From Ecdyonurus torrentis (Eukaryota; Arthropoda; Insecta; Ephemeroptera; Heptageniidae), in contig OX439136.1 of assembly GCA_949318235.1 (NCBI GenBank), forward strand, positions 17,343,286-17,407,285: a DNA stretch of 64,000 nucleotides. The letters are read 5' to 3'. Shown one piece after another: positions 1 to 14,321 of this stretch (its first letter is position 1; each line of letters opens with the position of its first letter). Both the position numbers and the translations under genes were made by a program. The notes beneath the pieces were generated by a model that ran no database searches, was not told the origin of the DNA, and saw only the letters and a list, made by a program, of their open reading frames with translations.

Positions 1-342
1 GAATCTACAATATGGTAATTATTTAATGTATATCATATTGCAAATATTACGTAATTTATTATTTTCCTTATTATCTAAAATTTGATTTCAAACTCAATAT
101 TGTTACATTCTATAATCATTATTTTACTACTGCAATACAATATATCATAATTTAATTAAATTTAGAATTTTAGATGAAAAATATATTTAGCACTTGATTT
201 TATCTTTTTTTTTTTTTTTTTTTTTTTGTAACAAAAAATACACATTATTTTAAACAAGAGATGTTCTACAATGGATTTTATAACAATATGACAAACTACC
301 AGACTATGGAAAGAAACATAATATATTTTTAATAATATGGGT

Positions 343-459
<117 letters not shown>

Positions 460-1204
460 CATTTTTCGTGAAGTAATATTAAAAGTAAGAGAAATGAAAA
501 AGAAAAAAAAAAAAAAAAAAAAAAAAAAAGGAAGAATTCAGAGAATCAAATCTAAAAGGAATTTATGATATAACAAATTTAACTTTCAAAATGTCTTTAC
601 TGTTAACAAGAAATAAATTATAATGAAAAGATGAGATGGAATGCAAGATATGCAGACATTATGCCATTTCTTTTTATATATATACGAATAACGCTAGTAC
701 AGTATTTCATACATACAGTACTGTACAGTACAGATAGAAATAAAGAATATTAAATTATGTTTGCTATGCAATTTATTTTTTAGTTGCGCTTTTAAACCTA
801 TATAAAAAATAAAGGAAAAAAAACTTAGATTCACTTTTGCAATTGATTCATATTTATAATTTAAGTTTATAAATAATAATAAGTTTTTGTATCACAAAAG
901 TACTGAAAATTTAATAACAAAAGAAAAGTTTTTAAATATGAAATATACATTACATACTGTTAAACTTCGCTGTAAATTTTAAAATAGAAAATAAAATAAA
1001 GTGATGCATTTTTTTTAAACAAATTTTAAAACACACTTTGAAACCAATACAAATTTACCTCATGATGTTGAAAAATTGTCGAAACCTTTTTTTTGTTTTT
1101 TTTTCTTTTGATTGCATATAAAAGAGATTAATTAATATTTTCATTAAGATATGAGATTTTTATTTCTTAGTTATTTTTAATCAAGTATACCGAATAAGCA
1201 TTTT

Positions 1205-1405
1205 TAATCGAAAGGTGCATGATTGATGTGGTTGCACCTTCCAGCCTGCGTTTATGTACAAGTTTCGATGGTTTCTCTATGTTGTCATGGCGTATGCCGG
1301 GCTGTGTATTTAGGCCGCGGACCGCTTTAAATCATGCGTGCGGTTTTAATATTGTAAACGTTGGTAAGACTATGCTTGGACGGTACAACAAGGGTGAAAA
1401 TGTTT
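1205..1405 (+). mobile_element. Headless SINE body, copy S1
   Basis: Starts at GGTGCATGATTGATGTGG inside the SINE body and continues GGTTTCTCTATGTTGTCATG and CGTATGCCGGGCTGTG. The tRNA head is missing, consistent with 5' truncation. The short open frames here are not genes. Confidence 0.78.
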
Positions 1406-1453
1406 AACAAAAAATTACAATGTGCCAAGAAAAAAAAAATAATAATAAAATTC

Positions 1454-1796
1454 TTAAAGGAAAAGACCAGAGAAAAACATGAGCATTTATATCACAAAAC
1501 ACGTGATGGGATTTACATAAATAACATTAGTTTGCCGCAAAACACAACAGTAGCCCCGTAGCACTGATCAGAAAATGCGATTTATGCAACCCGCATAACA
1601 TTTTCATACTAATTTTGACATGTTTCTGACGTCATAAACATGAATTTTCACGCAAATTGCATACTGTACAGTTTTTTCACGCTCCCTCGTAGGGCTACAT
1701 TAAAATTCTGGTAAAAATTGTCATCAGTTTTTAAGATCCCATTTCATGTTTATTCATTAAAAAGCACATGTTGTTTTATGTGGTCTATGGCTTTCA
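1454..1796 (+). mobile_element. Family A TTAA-bounded MITE, copy A1
   Basis: Left end TTAAAGGAAAAGACCAGAG, right end GTGGTCTATGGCTTTCA; the right TTAA has decayed to TTCA. It shares the internal CATGTTTCTGACGTCATAAA block with the other copies. TTAA target choice points to a piggyBac-like mobiliser, which is an inference from the target site only. A SINE fragment lies just upstream. Confidence 0.85.
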
Positions 1797-2291
1797 GCTT
1801 ACGAACTATTGAAGTAAATTTTGTTGTTTTGATTTTAACTTGTTAATAAGCACATTTTCAGATGCAAAGTTAATCATGTCTTTCATTAGCTTCATTTTGT
1901 TTTACTAATTAATTTAACACTTCGTTATTGTTATATGTTCAAAGTATAATATTACTGCAAACTTAAAATATGGTAAATATTTAATAATTAATTAAAATGC
2001 ATGTATGATGAAAACATAAAAGAAAACTGTTTCTTCTCATCTTAATGAAAATAAGAGTTGAATTGTTAACCCATAATGTAAAAAAACAAAAGCATATCAA
2101 GTGGCATTCAAGTTTTAACAAGTTTTGACTTGTGACTGTTGTTTTCTCTTACATTCTCACTATACTGGGTCTTCATTTAAAATTTACTCTTCTCATGTTG
2201 CCAAAAAGTTTGTGTTTTTGTCCTCTAGTTAGTGTACTCATTGGTTTCCCTTATTATCTTAATTTTCATTAATGTTATACCAAACAAGCAA

Positions 2292-2294
<3 letters not shown>

Positions 2295-2336
<42 letters not shown>
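2295..2336. repeat. (CT)n microsatellite
   Basis: About 42 bp of TC units. Confidence 0.96.
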
Positions 2337-2339
<3 letters not shown>

Positions 2340-2704
2340 CTTTCTTTCTTGCCTTTTTTGTGTGTTCATATTTTCATCATAATTTGTAAAATCAAACATT
2401 TTTTTTTCGTTTCTTTTTTTAAATCTGTAAATAAGTTAAATATAATGCCAATATCTGAAAGTATGTAAATGTCTTTCAAGAAATTTTCACGATAACAATG
2501 ACTTTTTTTTCTCAACTCATAATGAATGAAGAACTTTTAAATTAAATTTTATAATAATATGAAGTTTTAAACAAAACTATATAATAATATAATATAATTA
2601 TAACTGTTTGTTAATCAATCGTTATAGACAAACGGATATTTTTATAATAAGCTATTAGATAAAAAAAATTATAAATAAATAAAACATAAGACTAGTCTAA
2701 ATAG

Positions 2705-3003
2705 CTATAGGTGGTATGTGAATGACGTCATATTTGATGCGCTTGGAGGCAATACTGGAGTAGTGAATAACATTACTCAGCATAGGAAAAACTTGGTTAA
2801 AGCCAATTTTCTTTAGGAAATTGGTTAACTTTTTGTTATTGTTGTTGTTGTTTTTTTCACATAATTGAGATACTAATGCAACATATTTACGAGCATCAAT
2901 GCTCTCAAAAATATTGCATAGTGTTTTTAAAGTAGCAAAATGAGCTATATTTCTATGCCGCCCATGTTATTGAGTGATAAACATGAATGCATAGATCCTA
3001 TAA
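2705..3003 (+). mobile_element. Family C element, copy C1
   Basis: Diverged left end CTATAGGTGGTATGTGAATG followed by TGACGTCA (2723), then the GCGCTTGGAGGCAATACTGG block; right end GCATAGATCCTATA. It abuts palindrome N1 directly. Confidence 0.82.
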
Positions 3004-3112
3004 TGCTGTTCGTAAACCCTGTTCTCTTGCACCAAAAAATGCGCATTCCATTTGAATAACCATAGGCAATCGTCATTTTTAGTGCAGAGAACAGGGTTTA
3101 CTAACAGCATTA
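3002..3112. mobile_element. Family N short palindrome, copy N1
   Basis: About 110 bp between AATGCTGTTCGTAAACCCTG and CAGGGTTTACTAACAGCATT, with GTTCTCTTGCACC matching GTGCAGAGAAC inside. TA flanks on both sides. Adjoins C1. Confidence 0.78.
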
Positions 3113-3165
3113 ATATCTGTCTTTACTCGCTTTGATAATTTGAAGCACTTACCTTCAAAATATAT

Positions 3166-3166
<1 letters not shown>

Positions 3167-3217
<51 letters not shown>
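3167..3217. repeat. (AG)n microsatellite
   Basis: About 51 bp of AG units. Confidence 0.96.
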
Positions 3218-3219
<2 letters not shown>

Positions 3220-4050
3220 TAGATGTTTCCAATGATTCATAAAAAAATACTTCATTGAAAATTTAAATAAATCCAAAAATATTACGTACTTATTTTTTCA
3301 ATTTGTTTATAAAATTTTCATTAAAAGTTTTCCATTGGCTAAGTTAATGAGCAAAGTATAAAGTCCTCACCATCATAAAAAATATCAAACACAAAGGGTT
3401 GGATATTGATTGCCATACAACTTGTATGTACCTACAACGTCAGAAACTCTATGGAATTTTTAAATAATTATTCTCTCGCTGGTCATGAGTTTTCCGTTTG
3501 AACTTTTCTTTGTCTTTGACCAAAAGTAACTCTCATTAACGCACCTTTCCCCTCCCCCTTCTTTTTTTAAAATAAAGTTAAATGCTTAAAAAATTCAAGA
3601 GTATAAAATACTTTAAGACTCTAAGATCATGTTAGAATTTTTAATAATTTTTTATCTAAATTATTTAATAACTTCTTATTTGAAAGTATAAGGTTACATA
3701 CAGAGACTTTTAAATTAAGTCTCATAATTTTAAATGGATCAAATGTAAGCTAAAAAAAGGAGGTCTGCATTTAAAAAAAAAAAAAAAAAAAAGTAAAGTA
3801 TGTTTAACCAAAGACTTAAAACATTTTCTTTTTGTAGACTACAATGAATAATGAATTAAAATTGAGCTGATTTTAATATAGAAATTAAAGCAATAAGAAA
3901 CCTTATCATAATTTTTATCTAAAATAGAAAAATAAAGATAAACATTGTTTGTATCTTGAATTCGACGGTTCGACCATAAAAATTTCTGTTTCTTTACACA
4001 CACACAAACACACACAATGTGAGTGAGTGTGCATATATAATATATATACA

Positions 4051-4189
<139 letters not shown>

Positions 4190-5490
4190 TATGTATGTAA
4201 TGTATTATCATGATGTCATTTTAAATTGCGGTACTCACATTGACCATAAAAAAAGATCGCCAAAAAAATCATCGTTTGTTTATTTCTGTGTATGCAAGTT
4301 TTTGTAAATTTGTTGCTATTTAAACAAAATATTATATTTTAGTTTCGATGACGTCAGAGGCTTAATTTTCAAAAATGCAAAAGACTTACATAATTCTTTA
4401 ATGGACAAAAAAAAAGTGAGTGAAATAAATCACAGTGATCGAACTTGTTGCGTATAGATTTAAATATATGCATTCAAAATTTCTAAATTATTTATAATAT
4501 TTTTGCTTGCATGTTATACTTATGTTACTTTGCATGGGCTGAGAAAGTTTTTCATTAATATTATTTTTATCTTCTTCTTTCTTTCTATCTACCCATGTAC
4601 ATTTCAGCATTTTGTATACGTATAGCCCTAATTGAAAACAACAGTATTTTAAAATGTGCTTTTTTATGGCTTAATTTTCCATAACTCTGTATAAGCTTAC
4701 TTGTTAGGACGAGAACCCTTACTAAACGGTATTTCCACCATACTTTTAAACTCCGCAACTTTAAATTATTTTGTATACTTTAAAACTTTTTATTAGATTT
4801 ATTATTGTTATCATTCATTTTTTTTTTTTTTTCGTAATATTTTTATATTATATAAATTTGTATTCATATTACTGTATATGTGTTCTAATGCAACGATCTT
4901 ATAAACTTTTATATTTTTTTGTGAGTGTTTGTTTTTAGAAGAATTAAAGTATAAGATAAAAAAAAAAGAGCTTTTGTCTTGTAAAGCAATGATTAGCCAA
5001 GAAACATTTTTTTACTGAGAAGGTTTCCATTTTACATACATATTTATATTTTTTATTTGTATTTCAAAACTTATTTACATTTGAATAAAGTTTTTTGTGT
5101 AAATATTTAAAAGAGTATCATGATAAAAACATTTTTTAATATATTTCTTTTCTTTCAATAAATAAACATTTTTTTATGGAATGTGACATGTTTTAATAAA
5201 TTATTCACATTGTGTAAAACGTTTTCATGCAAAATAGAATTTTACATATCTCTGTATATTTATTTGTGAATGATAAAAACGGCAGAAAATAAATTCTTAT
5301 GCGTAGTTAAAAATAAAGTACAAGCACGAAACAAATTTATTTGTAATTTAATTCCTTTTGCTATATGCAATGACACTAATGACGAATAGCTTAAAAAAAA
5401 TTCAAATTATGTATTGTTTTTAGAGCAAGGACCGGTACTGCCTTCAATTTTTGCGGTTCTTAAGAACAGCAGTTTCTGAACAAGTAGTTC

Positions 5491-5834
5491 TTAAAGCCAT
5501 ATACCACATAAAACAACATGTGCTTTTTATGAGTAAACACAAAATGGGATCTTCAAATCTGTTGATAATTGTTACCAGAATGTTAATGTAGTCCCACAAG
5601 AGAGCGTGAAAATACTGTAAAGTATGCAATTTATGTAACTATTCATGTTTATGACGTCAGAAACATGCAAAAATTAGTAAAAAAAAAAAAATGCGGGCTG
5701 GATAAATTGATTTTTCTGATCACTGCTACGGAGCGTCAGTTTTGTTTTGAGACAAATTAAAGTTATTTATGTAAGTCCCATCAAGTGTTTTGTGATATAT
5801 ATGCTTATGTTTTTCTCTGGTCTATGCCTTTTAA
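5491..5834 (-). mobile_element. Family A MITE, copy A2
   Basis: Reverse copy bounded by TTAA at 5491-5494 and 5831-5834. Left end reads TTAAAGCCATATACCACAT and right end CTGGTCTATGCCTTTTAA. Contains TGACGTCA at 5652. It carries a short open frame that recurs in other copies only because the DNA is shared. Confidence 0.88.
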
Positions 5835-6187
5835 AAATTGATTTTAGAGAGTTCCAGTTCCAATTCATACATTTGGCCATTGGCTCTAAAATGTAAGGTC
5901 TAACTTGTAAGGCAATCAGAATCTATTGTGTTAATTTGCAGTTTTCCCACACCTTATTGTGGTGAATATTGGACTGGGTGTATTACTGTGTATAATTTGT
6001 GCGTGTATATATATGATTTCAAAGAAACTTTTAAAATTATCTGAAGTGAAGAGATTATAATATACTGTATTATTTAAATATAAAAGTATAACAATAAAAC
6101 ACAATACAAAAAAAAAAAAATAAAAAAAAAGCAAAAAAAGCAAAAGGAAAAATAAACGTGAATTAAATTATTTATATGTTAATATTG

Positions 6188-6672
6188 CAGACTTGGTCAC
6201 GTTATTGATTTTTTTATAACTTCGTTACGTTACTCACTACTTCATAAAAAAATAATGACACTACGTTACTCACTACTCTTAATAGTAGTGAAGTTACTAT
6301 ATGCGTTACTTTACTTTATTTTATTCAAATATTTTCTTAATAATTAAAAATATTTCCAAAAACATGTTTTAATTTTTTTTATGTATATAAATAAAATAAT
6401 AGCGAGATTTAAATCAAAATCATAACAGTAATTTTGAATTACTATGTAATGACGCGAAAGCATATAATATATATTTATAGAAGCTTATTTCTTTCAGTGT
6501 TTGAAATATTAGAAAATAGTGTAGTTACAAATACAAAAATTACTTTAAAAAGTAAGGCGTTACCGTTACTTGTTACTGCTACCAAAAAGTAATGAAATTA
6601 CGTTATTTTTTAACATAAAGAAGCAAAATTATGTAACTTCGTTCCTTGTAATGACTTTACTGCCCAAGTCTG
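6188..6672 (+). mobile_element. hAT-like non-autonomous element, copy M1
   Basis: Ends CAGACTTGGTCACGTTATTG and ACTGCCCAAGTCTG are near-inverted. Inside each end are many GTTAC/GTAAC repeats (GTAACTTCGTTACGTTACTC). Flanking 8-mers do not match, so the target duplication has decayed. A single TTAA in CACTACTCTTAATAGTAGTG marks the uninterrupted version of the site used by A11 in copy M2. Confidence 0.85.
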
Positions 6673-6795
6673 GCAAACAGACGCTGCTTGAATATCCACG
6701 CTGCCTGACTTATTCTATATTTGAAAATCATTTTAATGTGTGACCAAAGTAGTAATAGTTATGCGGTATCGTAATAAAACAAATAAATCCATTTG

Positions 6796-6798
<3 letters not shown>

Positions 6799-6844
<46 letters not shown>
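6799..6844. repeat. (GA)n microsatellite
   Basis: About 46 bp of GA units. Confidence 0.96.
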
Positions 6845-6848
<4 letters not shown>

Positions 6849-7391
6849 AATCACATACTGCCCTTTTGTATTCACGTACATAAATTACGTGAAAAATTTA
6901 TTAACAGAAACTATTTTTTTGTTTAAAAAAAGTTAAATGACAAATCTGTTATTATTGATTTTGATATTTCTAATTAACTTACTAACATGTACAATGTACA
7001 ACAGTATTATATACCCATAAGGATCATATAATAAAGACATTGGTTATGTACTGTATATGTACCGTATTCGTATATAATAATGATTCTCTCTCTTTCATGA
7101 ATGTATTTTTATTTTTAACTTGTCTTAAAACTTATCTTCGTAGAACAGAAACTTGATGAAATTTTTTTTTATTAGAGTACAATGCGGTTGCATTGAGTGA
7201 CATTTTACTTATCTGTAATGGACAGAATGCATTTGCCAACCACAACAGAACTCACTCTATATTTAATATTGAATGAAAAAACTTTTACAAAAGTTGTTAA
7301 AAAAAATCATGCATTATTTTGTATAGTTCAATAAGTTGAAAAGCTTTCTAAACTCTATTTCTCTTTTCTTTATGTGAAGTGTTAGCTTTTA

Positions 7392-7438
<47 letters not shown>

Positions 7439-7445
7439 TACAATG

Positions 7446-7783
7446 TTAAAGGAATAGACCAGAGAAAAACATAAGCATTTTGCACAAAACACTTGATGGG
7501 ATATACATAAAAAACATTAGTTTGTCTCAAAACCCAACAGGCCCCGTAGCAGTGATCAGAATATTCGATATATGCAACCCGCACAACATTTTCATACTAA
7601 TTTTTCATGTTTCTGACGTCATAAACATGAATTTTCACGCAAATTGCATACTTTACAGTTTTTTCACGCTCTCTCGTGGGGCTACATTAACATTCTGGTA
7701 AAAATTGTTATCAGTTTTGAAGATTCCATGTTGTGCTTATTCATTAAAAAGCACATGTTGTTTTATGTGGTCTATGGCTTTAA
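7446..7783 (+). mobile_element. Family A MITE, copy A3
   Basis: Bounded by TTAA at 7446-7449 and 7780-7783, ends TTAAAGGAATAGACCAGAG and GTGGTCTATGGCTTTAA. A poly-A run of about 38 nt precedes the left end. Contains TGACGTCA at 7614. Confidence 0.9.
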
Positions 7784-8076
7784 ATACATTTTACAATACG
7801 TGATTTATTTAACATTTTCTGCTTTTTAGTGCCTTTTTTAACATTTATTATTCATTAACAACTAATGAAATAACATCATGAATTGAAGAAGTTTTTCTTA
7901 ACTTTATTTTTAGATTTCTTTTAATACTATAGAAATGACTGTTTTAATGTATGTATATTTAATTTAAGGGCAAGATTTTGCTCGTGTATACTATAACATC
8001 AATTTGGTGTGAGCTTTGTTTATTTATTTTTTGAGATACTAGACAAACCGTACATTAATATAACATAATTAATAGC

Positions 8077-8078
<2 letters not shown>

Positions 8079-8118
<40 letters not shown>
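8079..8118. repeat. (GA)n microsatellite
   Basis: About 40 bp of GA units. Confidence 0.96.
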
Positions 8119-8119
<1 letters not shown>

Positions 8120-8532
8120 GAAACAAAAACTCGTTGTTTATTCTTCTTATTTTACCGCATAACCAATGGTCACTCATTCTCATTACCCATTGCTATGAAA
8201 ACAGAGGCAGAAGGATAAGACAAAATAAGCCTTTCTCTCAATGGCACTAATTATCTTGTAAATGATGAAAGGTTTTTCAGGATATGGATATAAATGTAAA
8301 ATTGGAAGGGAATCGACTTTGAAAATATAATATTATAACAATAACGATATTTCACAATAAAAATTAAATTAGAAAATTTGATTAACTGTTTGCAGTTTAT
8401 ATAAACTGTCCGATATAGTATTACGTAACGTACACACGCTTGTCATAATGTATTTAGTTTACTAATCAGTAATCAATATATTATCATTTATCAATCATGC
8501 ATTACATTTTTTTTATGAGATACGAAGTTTAC

Positions 8533-8862
8533 TTAAAGCCATAGACCACATATAACAACTTGTGCTTTTTAATGAATAAACACGAAATGGGATCTTCAAA
8601 ACTGCTGACAATTATTACCACAATGTTAATGTAGCCGCACGAGAGAGCGTAAAAAAACTGTAAAGAATGCAATTTGCGTGAAAATTCATGTTTATGACGT
8701 CAGAAACATGCAAAAATTAGTATGAAAATGTTGTGCGGGTTGCAAAAATCGAATTTTCTGATCACTGCTTGGGTTTTGAGACAAACTAATGTTATTTATG
8801 TAAATCCCATCAAGTGTTTTGTGATATAAATGCTTATGCTTTTCTCCGGTCTATTCCTTTAA
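8533..8862 (-). mobile_element. Family A MITE, copy A4
   Basis: Reverse copy bounded by TTAA (8533-8536, 8859-8862), ends TTAAAGCCATAGACCACAT and CCGGTCTATTCCTTTAA. It lacks part of the GTAGCCCC block near the middle. TGACGTCA lies at 8695. Confidence 0.9.
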
Positions 8863-9051
8863 AGACGAAGAGTAAAAAAAAAAAAAAAAGGTTCAGAACT
8901 CCATTGAAGTGCTTTAAAATGTTATATAAATATATTTTCATATCAGGTTACAGACAAATATTTATATTTTGAAAATAAGAAGAGAAAATTTTGTAATTAA
9001 TTACCGCCTTAATGCATATCATGAAATTTTTAACAAGAAAATTTTAACAAG

Positions 9052-9054
<3 letters not shown>

Positions 9055-9104
<50 letters not shown>
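9055..9104. repeat. (AT)n microsatellite
   Basis: TA tract of about 50 bp, 75 bp left of the perfect palindrome. Confidence 0.96.
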
Positions 9105-9110
<6 letters not shown>

Positions 9111-9178
9111 TTCAAATGATATAGTTTTCCTTCACTACACATAGTGTAGATCAGAACTCCACGAGATGGCGATATTTG

Positions 9179-9495
<317 letters not shown>

Positions 9496-9838
9496 TATAT
9501 ATATATATAAAATATGAAATATACGCAAAACAAAATTTATCACATAGGAGAACAACTTATTAGGTTTCATAGTTCATTTTACAAAATATAATGTTTTACA
9601 AATAAGTTTTAAATTTGCAAACTTTGAATCTACACTTATAAATAAGGCTATATTATAAAAATAATAAAACAGCTGCCAGCTTACTTTTTATATATTTGAA
9701 GTTTTCATTAATTACTTATTTGAATTATAATCATCAAAAATATTCTACAAACTAATATTTTCTCTTATACAGTAATATAGAAACATTCACTTTATACAAA
9801 CTTGAAATCACTTTCTTGATATTAAGTTCTAATTCAAA

Positions 9839-9874
<36 letters not shown>

Positions 9875-10328
9875 ACTATATATTTAATTAAATTTCAATG
9901 TTTCTTACTTATTAAAACAATTCTATTTAACAAGACGTTATTAAAAACAAAATATTTAGACAAAGTGAGAAAACTGATAGATTGGAAGAAAAAAAACTGA
10001 TATCATATTGAAATAATATAAATGAATATTATTTTAAAAAGAGTAACTAAAATATTTTAAACTGGCACAGCAATTTTTTAAAATTTCTGACTAATATAGA
10101 GGTATTTTTAATTAGCATTAGGAAAAAGTTCTAAGTAGCACCAATTACTTTAAAATAAAAAGGGCATTATTATTGGCTTTCAAGTCTGTTACCCATACTG
10201 CTTCATATGCAACTAATGAAATTATAAATGAAATTCATTGAAATAAAAAAAAATTAAGAATGAATCTCAAATGTGAAGAACTTTTTTTTTTTTTTTTTTT
10301 TTTTTTTACATTTTCAGTATAAGTTTTC

Positions 10329-10508
10329 ATTGCCTTCAATAGCATATGTGCATCAAATTTCAAAGCAATTTGTCCATCGGTTATTTGGTAAAATATAGCA
10401 TGGTAAGCATAGAACGTCCTATATTGCCCTTGTTATTTTTTTCCCACATACGCAACCGATGGACAAATTGATTTGAAATTTGGTACACATAATGCTATTG
10501 AAGGCAAT
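10329..10508. mobile_element. Palindromic element H
   Basis: Arms ATTGCCTTCAATAGCATATG and CATAATGCTATTGAAGGCAAT, with CAATTTGTCCATCGGTT and AACCGATGGACAAATTG inside. A poly-T run precedes it and a poly-A run follows, extending the potential stem. Single copy in the window. Confidence 0.82.
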
Positions 10509-11169
10509 TCTAATTCATGCAAAAAATAATAATATAAAATAATAATATATATAAAAAAAAAAAAAAAAAAAAATCCTCCACGTCTGAGGTTAATTGTTAA
10601 ATAAAACATTACGTGATATATATTTTTTTAATTTGCTACAACTAATTATTATACTTAAAACTTGAACATTTTTTATATCTCTGTTATTTATTAGAAACTA
10701 CGAAAAAAACTTTATTTTTTTTAAAGCTATATTTTGCAATAAATCTTAGAAGAAGGCGAGTTTTACCTTAAATAATATCTTAAGTAATACAGATTGATTT
10801 TTAATTATTATATTGTACGTACATGTAACCAAAAGTTAAACTAAATCACTTTAGTGTAAAATACTGTGCAGTATTTTTTTTTTTTTTTTTTGTGATTGTA
10901 TGTAATTTTTCTTAAAATTTAACGCTGGAAGCTATTGCATTTTTTTTTCTTCTTGAAGTACTCTCTTACAGTTTTCAATAGCAGATTTCCATTATGTCAT
11001 TGCATTCTTATATTCATTCATTGACGTGTTTAAAATCATTATGAAATCCTGAAAAAACAACAACAACTTGTATATACAGCCACGCATACAACAATACTTA
11101 AAATTAAAATAGACATTCAGATATATTAAAATATTTGAACATTATTTATATAAAATAACACTATTGCCC

Positions 11170-11485
11170 TTAAAGGCGTAGAACACCTTGAACAAAAAAG
11201 TTGCGTAATATTCTAACAAACCTGAAAATCAACGTTGATTTGGCCGGAGTTATTAATTTCTAGTTTATTTTCCATTCACAAAACGCCGCTGCCGGTCAAT
11301 GACGTCACAGCTCGCCCGGTTTACTTGCGCGTGGACCAGGCGAGCAGTGACGTCAGTGACCGGCAGCGGCATTTTGTGAATGGAAAATAAATTAGAAATC
11401 AATGACTCCGGCCAAATCAACGTTGATTTTCAGGTTTGTTAGGATATTACGCAACTTTTTTATTCAAGGTGTTCTACGTCTTTAA
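11170..11485. mobile_element. Family B fold-back element, copy B1
   Basis: Almost entirely an inverted repeat bounded by TTAA. Ends TTAAAGGCGTAGAACACCTT and AAGGTGTTCTACGTCTTTAA. Each arm carries a TCAACGTTGATTT block and, nearer the centre, a TGACGTCA site (11300 and 11348). The central part is GC-rich (GCCGCTGCCGGTCA) against an AT-rich background. It could fold into a hairpin of about 150 bp. Confidence 0.9.
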
Positions 11486-11641
11486 GTATAATATAATTAA
11501 CTTTTCATTATGCATAAAATTGTAAATTAATATTTTAATAATTTACATAATTTTCAAAATTACTTTTTCTCTCCCTTAAGGTTACTAATATTATTTTACC
11601 ACAATAATTTAATCCTAAAAACATGTTTATAAAATATAAGT

Positions 11642-11642
<1 letters not shown>

Positions 11643-11702
<60 letters not shown>
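11643..11702. repeat. (CT)n microsatellite
   Basis: About 60 bp of CT units, then ACACACACTCACTCACTCAC. Confidence 0.96.
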
Positions 11703-11704
<2 letters not shown>

Positions 11705-12273
11705 ACACACACTCACTCACTCACTCTATTATAATGAAATTTACCTTCAACATTGAACATATTAAACATCCCTTCTTTTGTGCCAAAGAAAAGGCAAAGT
11801 ATTCTTACTGCATCCCTCTAGCGTATAATTCTTGTAGTACTGTCATATTCTATATATAAGCAAAGTCTACCTTTTGCTTTTGCCTTAGGCTTTGCATAAT
11901 ATCGTAACATACTTCAAGATATTATATATATAATGTAAAAGCATTTTCACTACACATGTTAAATTTTATATTAAATTTAGGTACCAATTTATATTCATTT
12001 ATACAAAGTATTTTGTTATTTATAAAATTGTTTGTATATATGATATGACAAAACTTTTAAGAAAAGTATATACGCAGTGTAAAATTATGATTAAGTGCAT
12101 TATAATTCATGGTTTTTAAACTCTCAGTATTATATCACTATAAATGAATAATGCTATTATCGCAGAGAAGCGGCAACTTTATGATTTAGAATGATCCGCA
12201 ATACCTTGCATTTGAAAGCATAATAATATTATCAAAATTTTATAATGATTATTTCCTCTTTTTTTTTAAGTAA

Positions 12274-12625
12274 TTAAAGGAATAGACCAGAGAAAAACAT
12301 AAGCATTTATATCACAAAACACTTAATGGGACTTTTACAAATAATTTTAGTTTGTCTCAAAACTCAACAGAAGCCCCGTAGCATTGAACAGAAAATTCGA
12401 TTTATGCAACCCGCACAACATTTTCATACTTATTTTTACATGTTTCTGACGTCATAAACATGAATTTTCACGAAAATGGCATACTTTACTGTTTTTTCAC
12501 GCTTTCTCGTGGGGCTACATTAACATTCTGGTAAAAAATAGTCATTAGTTTTGAATATCCCATTTCATGTTTATTCATTAAAAAGCACATGTTGTTTTAA
12601 ACCACATAATGGTCTATGGCTTTAA
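12274..12625 (+). mobile_element. Family A MITE, copy A5
   Basis: Bounded by TTAA (12274-12277, 12622-12625). The right end has a small extra segment, AAACCACATAAT, before GGTCTATGGC, which looks like a local inverted duplication of the terminus. TGACGTCA at 12447. Confidence 0.9.
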
Positions 12626-13833
12626 TATTGATTAATAATAATATGAATATTTTATATAAAAAAAAATTGCAAGTAATTGAATAACTATATAAATACTAAA
12701 GAGATGAACATGTATAGATAATATTCTATACAGTACATACATTATTTATATAATAATAATAATAATATTAATAATAAAATAAAAATCACGTCATCAACTT
12801 GTGCTAAAAGTCTACAGTTTTTCCGATGAAATCGTGAGCACAACAAATCATATTATTGATGCTATTCAGCAAAAAAAAAAATAATAATAATAATGCAAAA
12901 GCCTGTGATTGGTGCAATCCAAATAATAAAACTATATCAACGTGCAAAGTACGTTTTAATCAAAGTTAGCTTTATATTGTTGACTTCATTCCTCATTTCA
13001 AAATAAAATTATCTATTAAAACAGCGTTTATTGTATATTTCACCTTTCTATAATCTCCTTTTTTATAATTATAACACTGAAGTAAAATCAATACAAAAAA
13101 TCAGTTCATTGTTTGTTTAAATAATGCTTTCTAGAATAATATATAATATAAATTTATAGAACTTATATAGAAATAGAAATTATAATATAAAAAATTTCCA
13201 TAACAATGCATCATACTTACACTTCAATAAGCTACTTTTCTGTAATAGAAAAAAAAAAAAACAAAAAAAAAAACAGTGTGTTACGAAATACGTACTTCAA
13301 AGTTCTACATTATATTATGTGAGAAGATTAAAGTGAACATTTTTACTTCTGTTTAATGCATATAAACATACACGTTTGCACAACTTTATCCTACATGATT
13401 TTCTCAGAGAGAGAGAGAGAGAGAGAGTGCAAACTTTTGGAATAAATCCAATAATCTTATTCAACTAAAGTTTTACTTTGATTTTAAAATCTAGTTCACA
13501 GCTTGAAATGGACATATTTTTACTACCAAGATTTTATTTTAAGTGCACTTCGTAGAAAAATATTGCTCTATAGATACACTGAGAAAAAAAAATTAAAATT
13601 GTGACAATGCAATCTTTAAGAGAGTATAGGCGTACTGGCTGATATCTTTCAAACTGAACGGTTGCGAAATATAAAATTAATAAGAAATAAAGATAAAATG
13701 TTACTTAAAAGTTATTTTTACCAAACATATGCAAACACGGTCTAATATTTAAGTTATTCCACTTTAATTTATACCATGTAAATGTGAAAATTCAAATTTA
13801 AGTGCCAGCTTTTAAGTATATTTTTTATATATA

Positions 13834-14174
13834 TATAGGGTGTATGCATTCATGTTAAAGTCGACGCCATGTTGGATAACTCAATAGCATGGGTGGCATA
13901 GGAAAATAAATCATTTTGCCAGTTTAAAAAACACTATGCAATATTTTTGAGAGCATTGATGCATTGAGCATTGAATTAGTATATCTCAAGTATATTTGAG
14001 AAAAATAACAATAATAAAAAATTAACCGATTTTCCAAAGAAAATTGGCTTAAATCAAGGTTTATTATAACCTTTGGGTTTAAATGAAGTTTGACCTATGC
14101 TGAGCAATGTTATTCACTACTCCAGTATGGCCTCCAAGCACATTAAATATTACGTCATCGGTATACACCCTATA
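13834..14174 (-). mobile_element. Family C element, copy C2
   Basis: Reverse copy from TATAGGGTGTATGCATTCAT to CGGTATACACCCTATA. The CRE-like site is mutated (TTACGTCA). It lies inside the family G element G5. Confidence 0.88.
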
Positions 14175-14321
14175 TTATTAAAATATTTTTATAATATATT
14201 ATAAATATTATATATATATTATTATATATATATATATTATATATTATTATATATTATATATTATATTATAATATATATATATTTTTTTTTTTTAATGATT
14301 GGTTATAACTTTGTACAGTAT

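Noticed and set aside
5444..5629. A recurring short peptide starting MHTLQFFHALSWGYINILVK at 5444-5629, 7644-7829, 24961-25191, 49161-49400 and 58886-59125
   Set aside because: It recurs only because these are copies of MITE family A. The frames differ in length, are broken in other copies (A1, A5, A8, A10) and occur on either strand.
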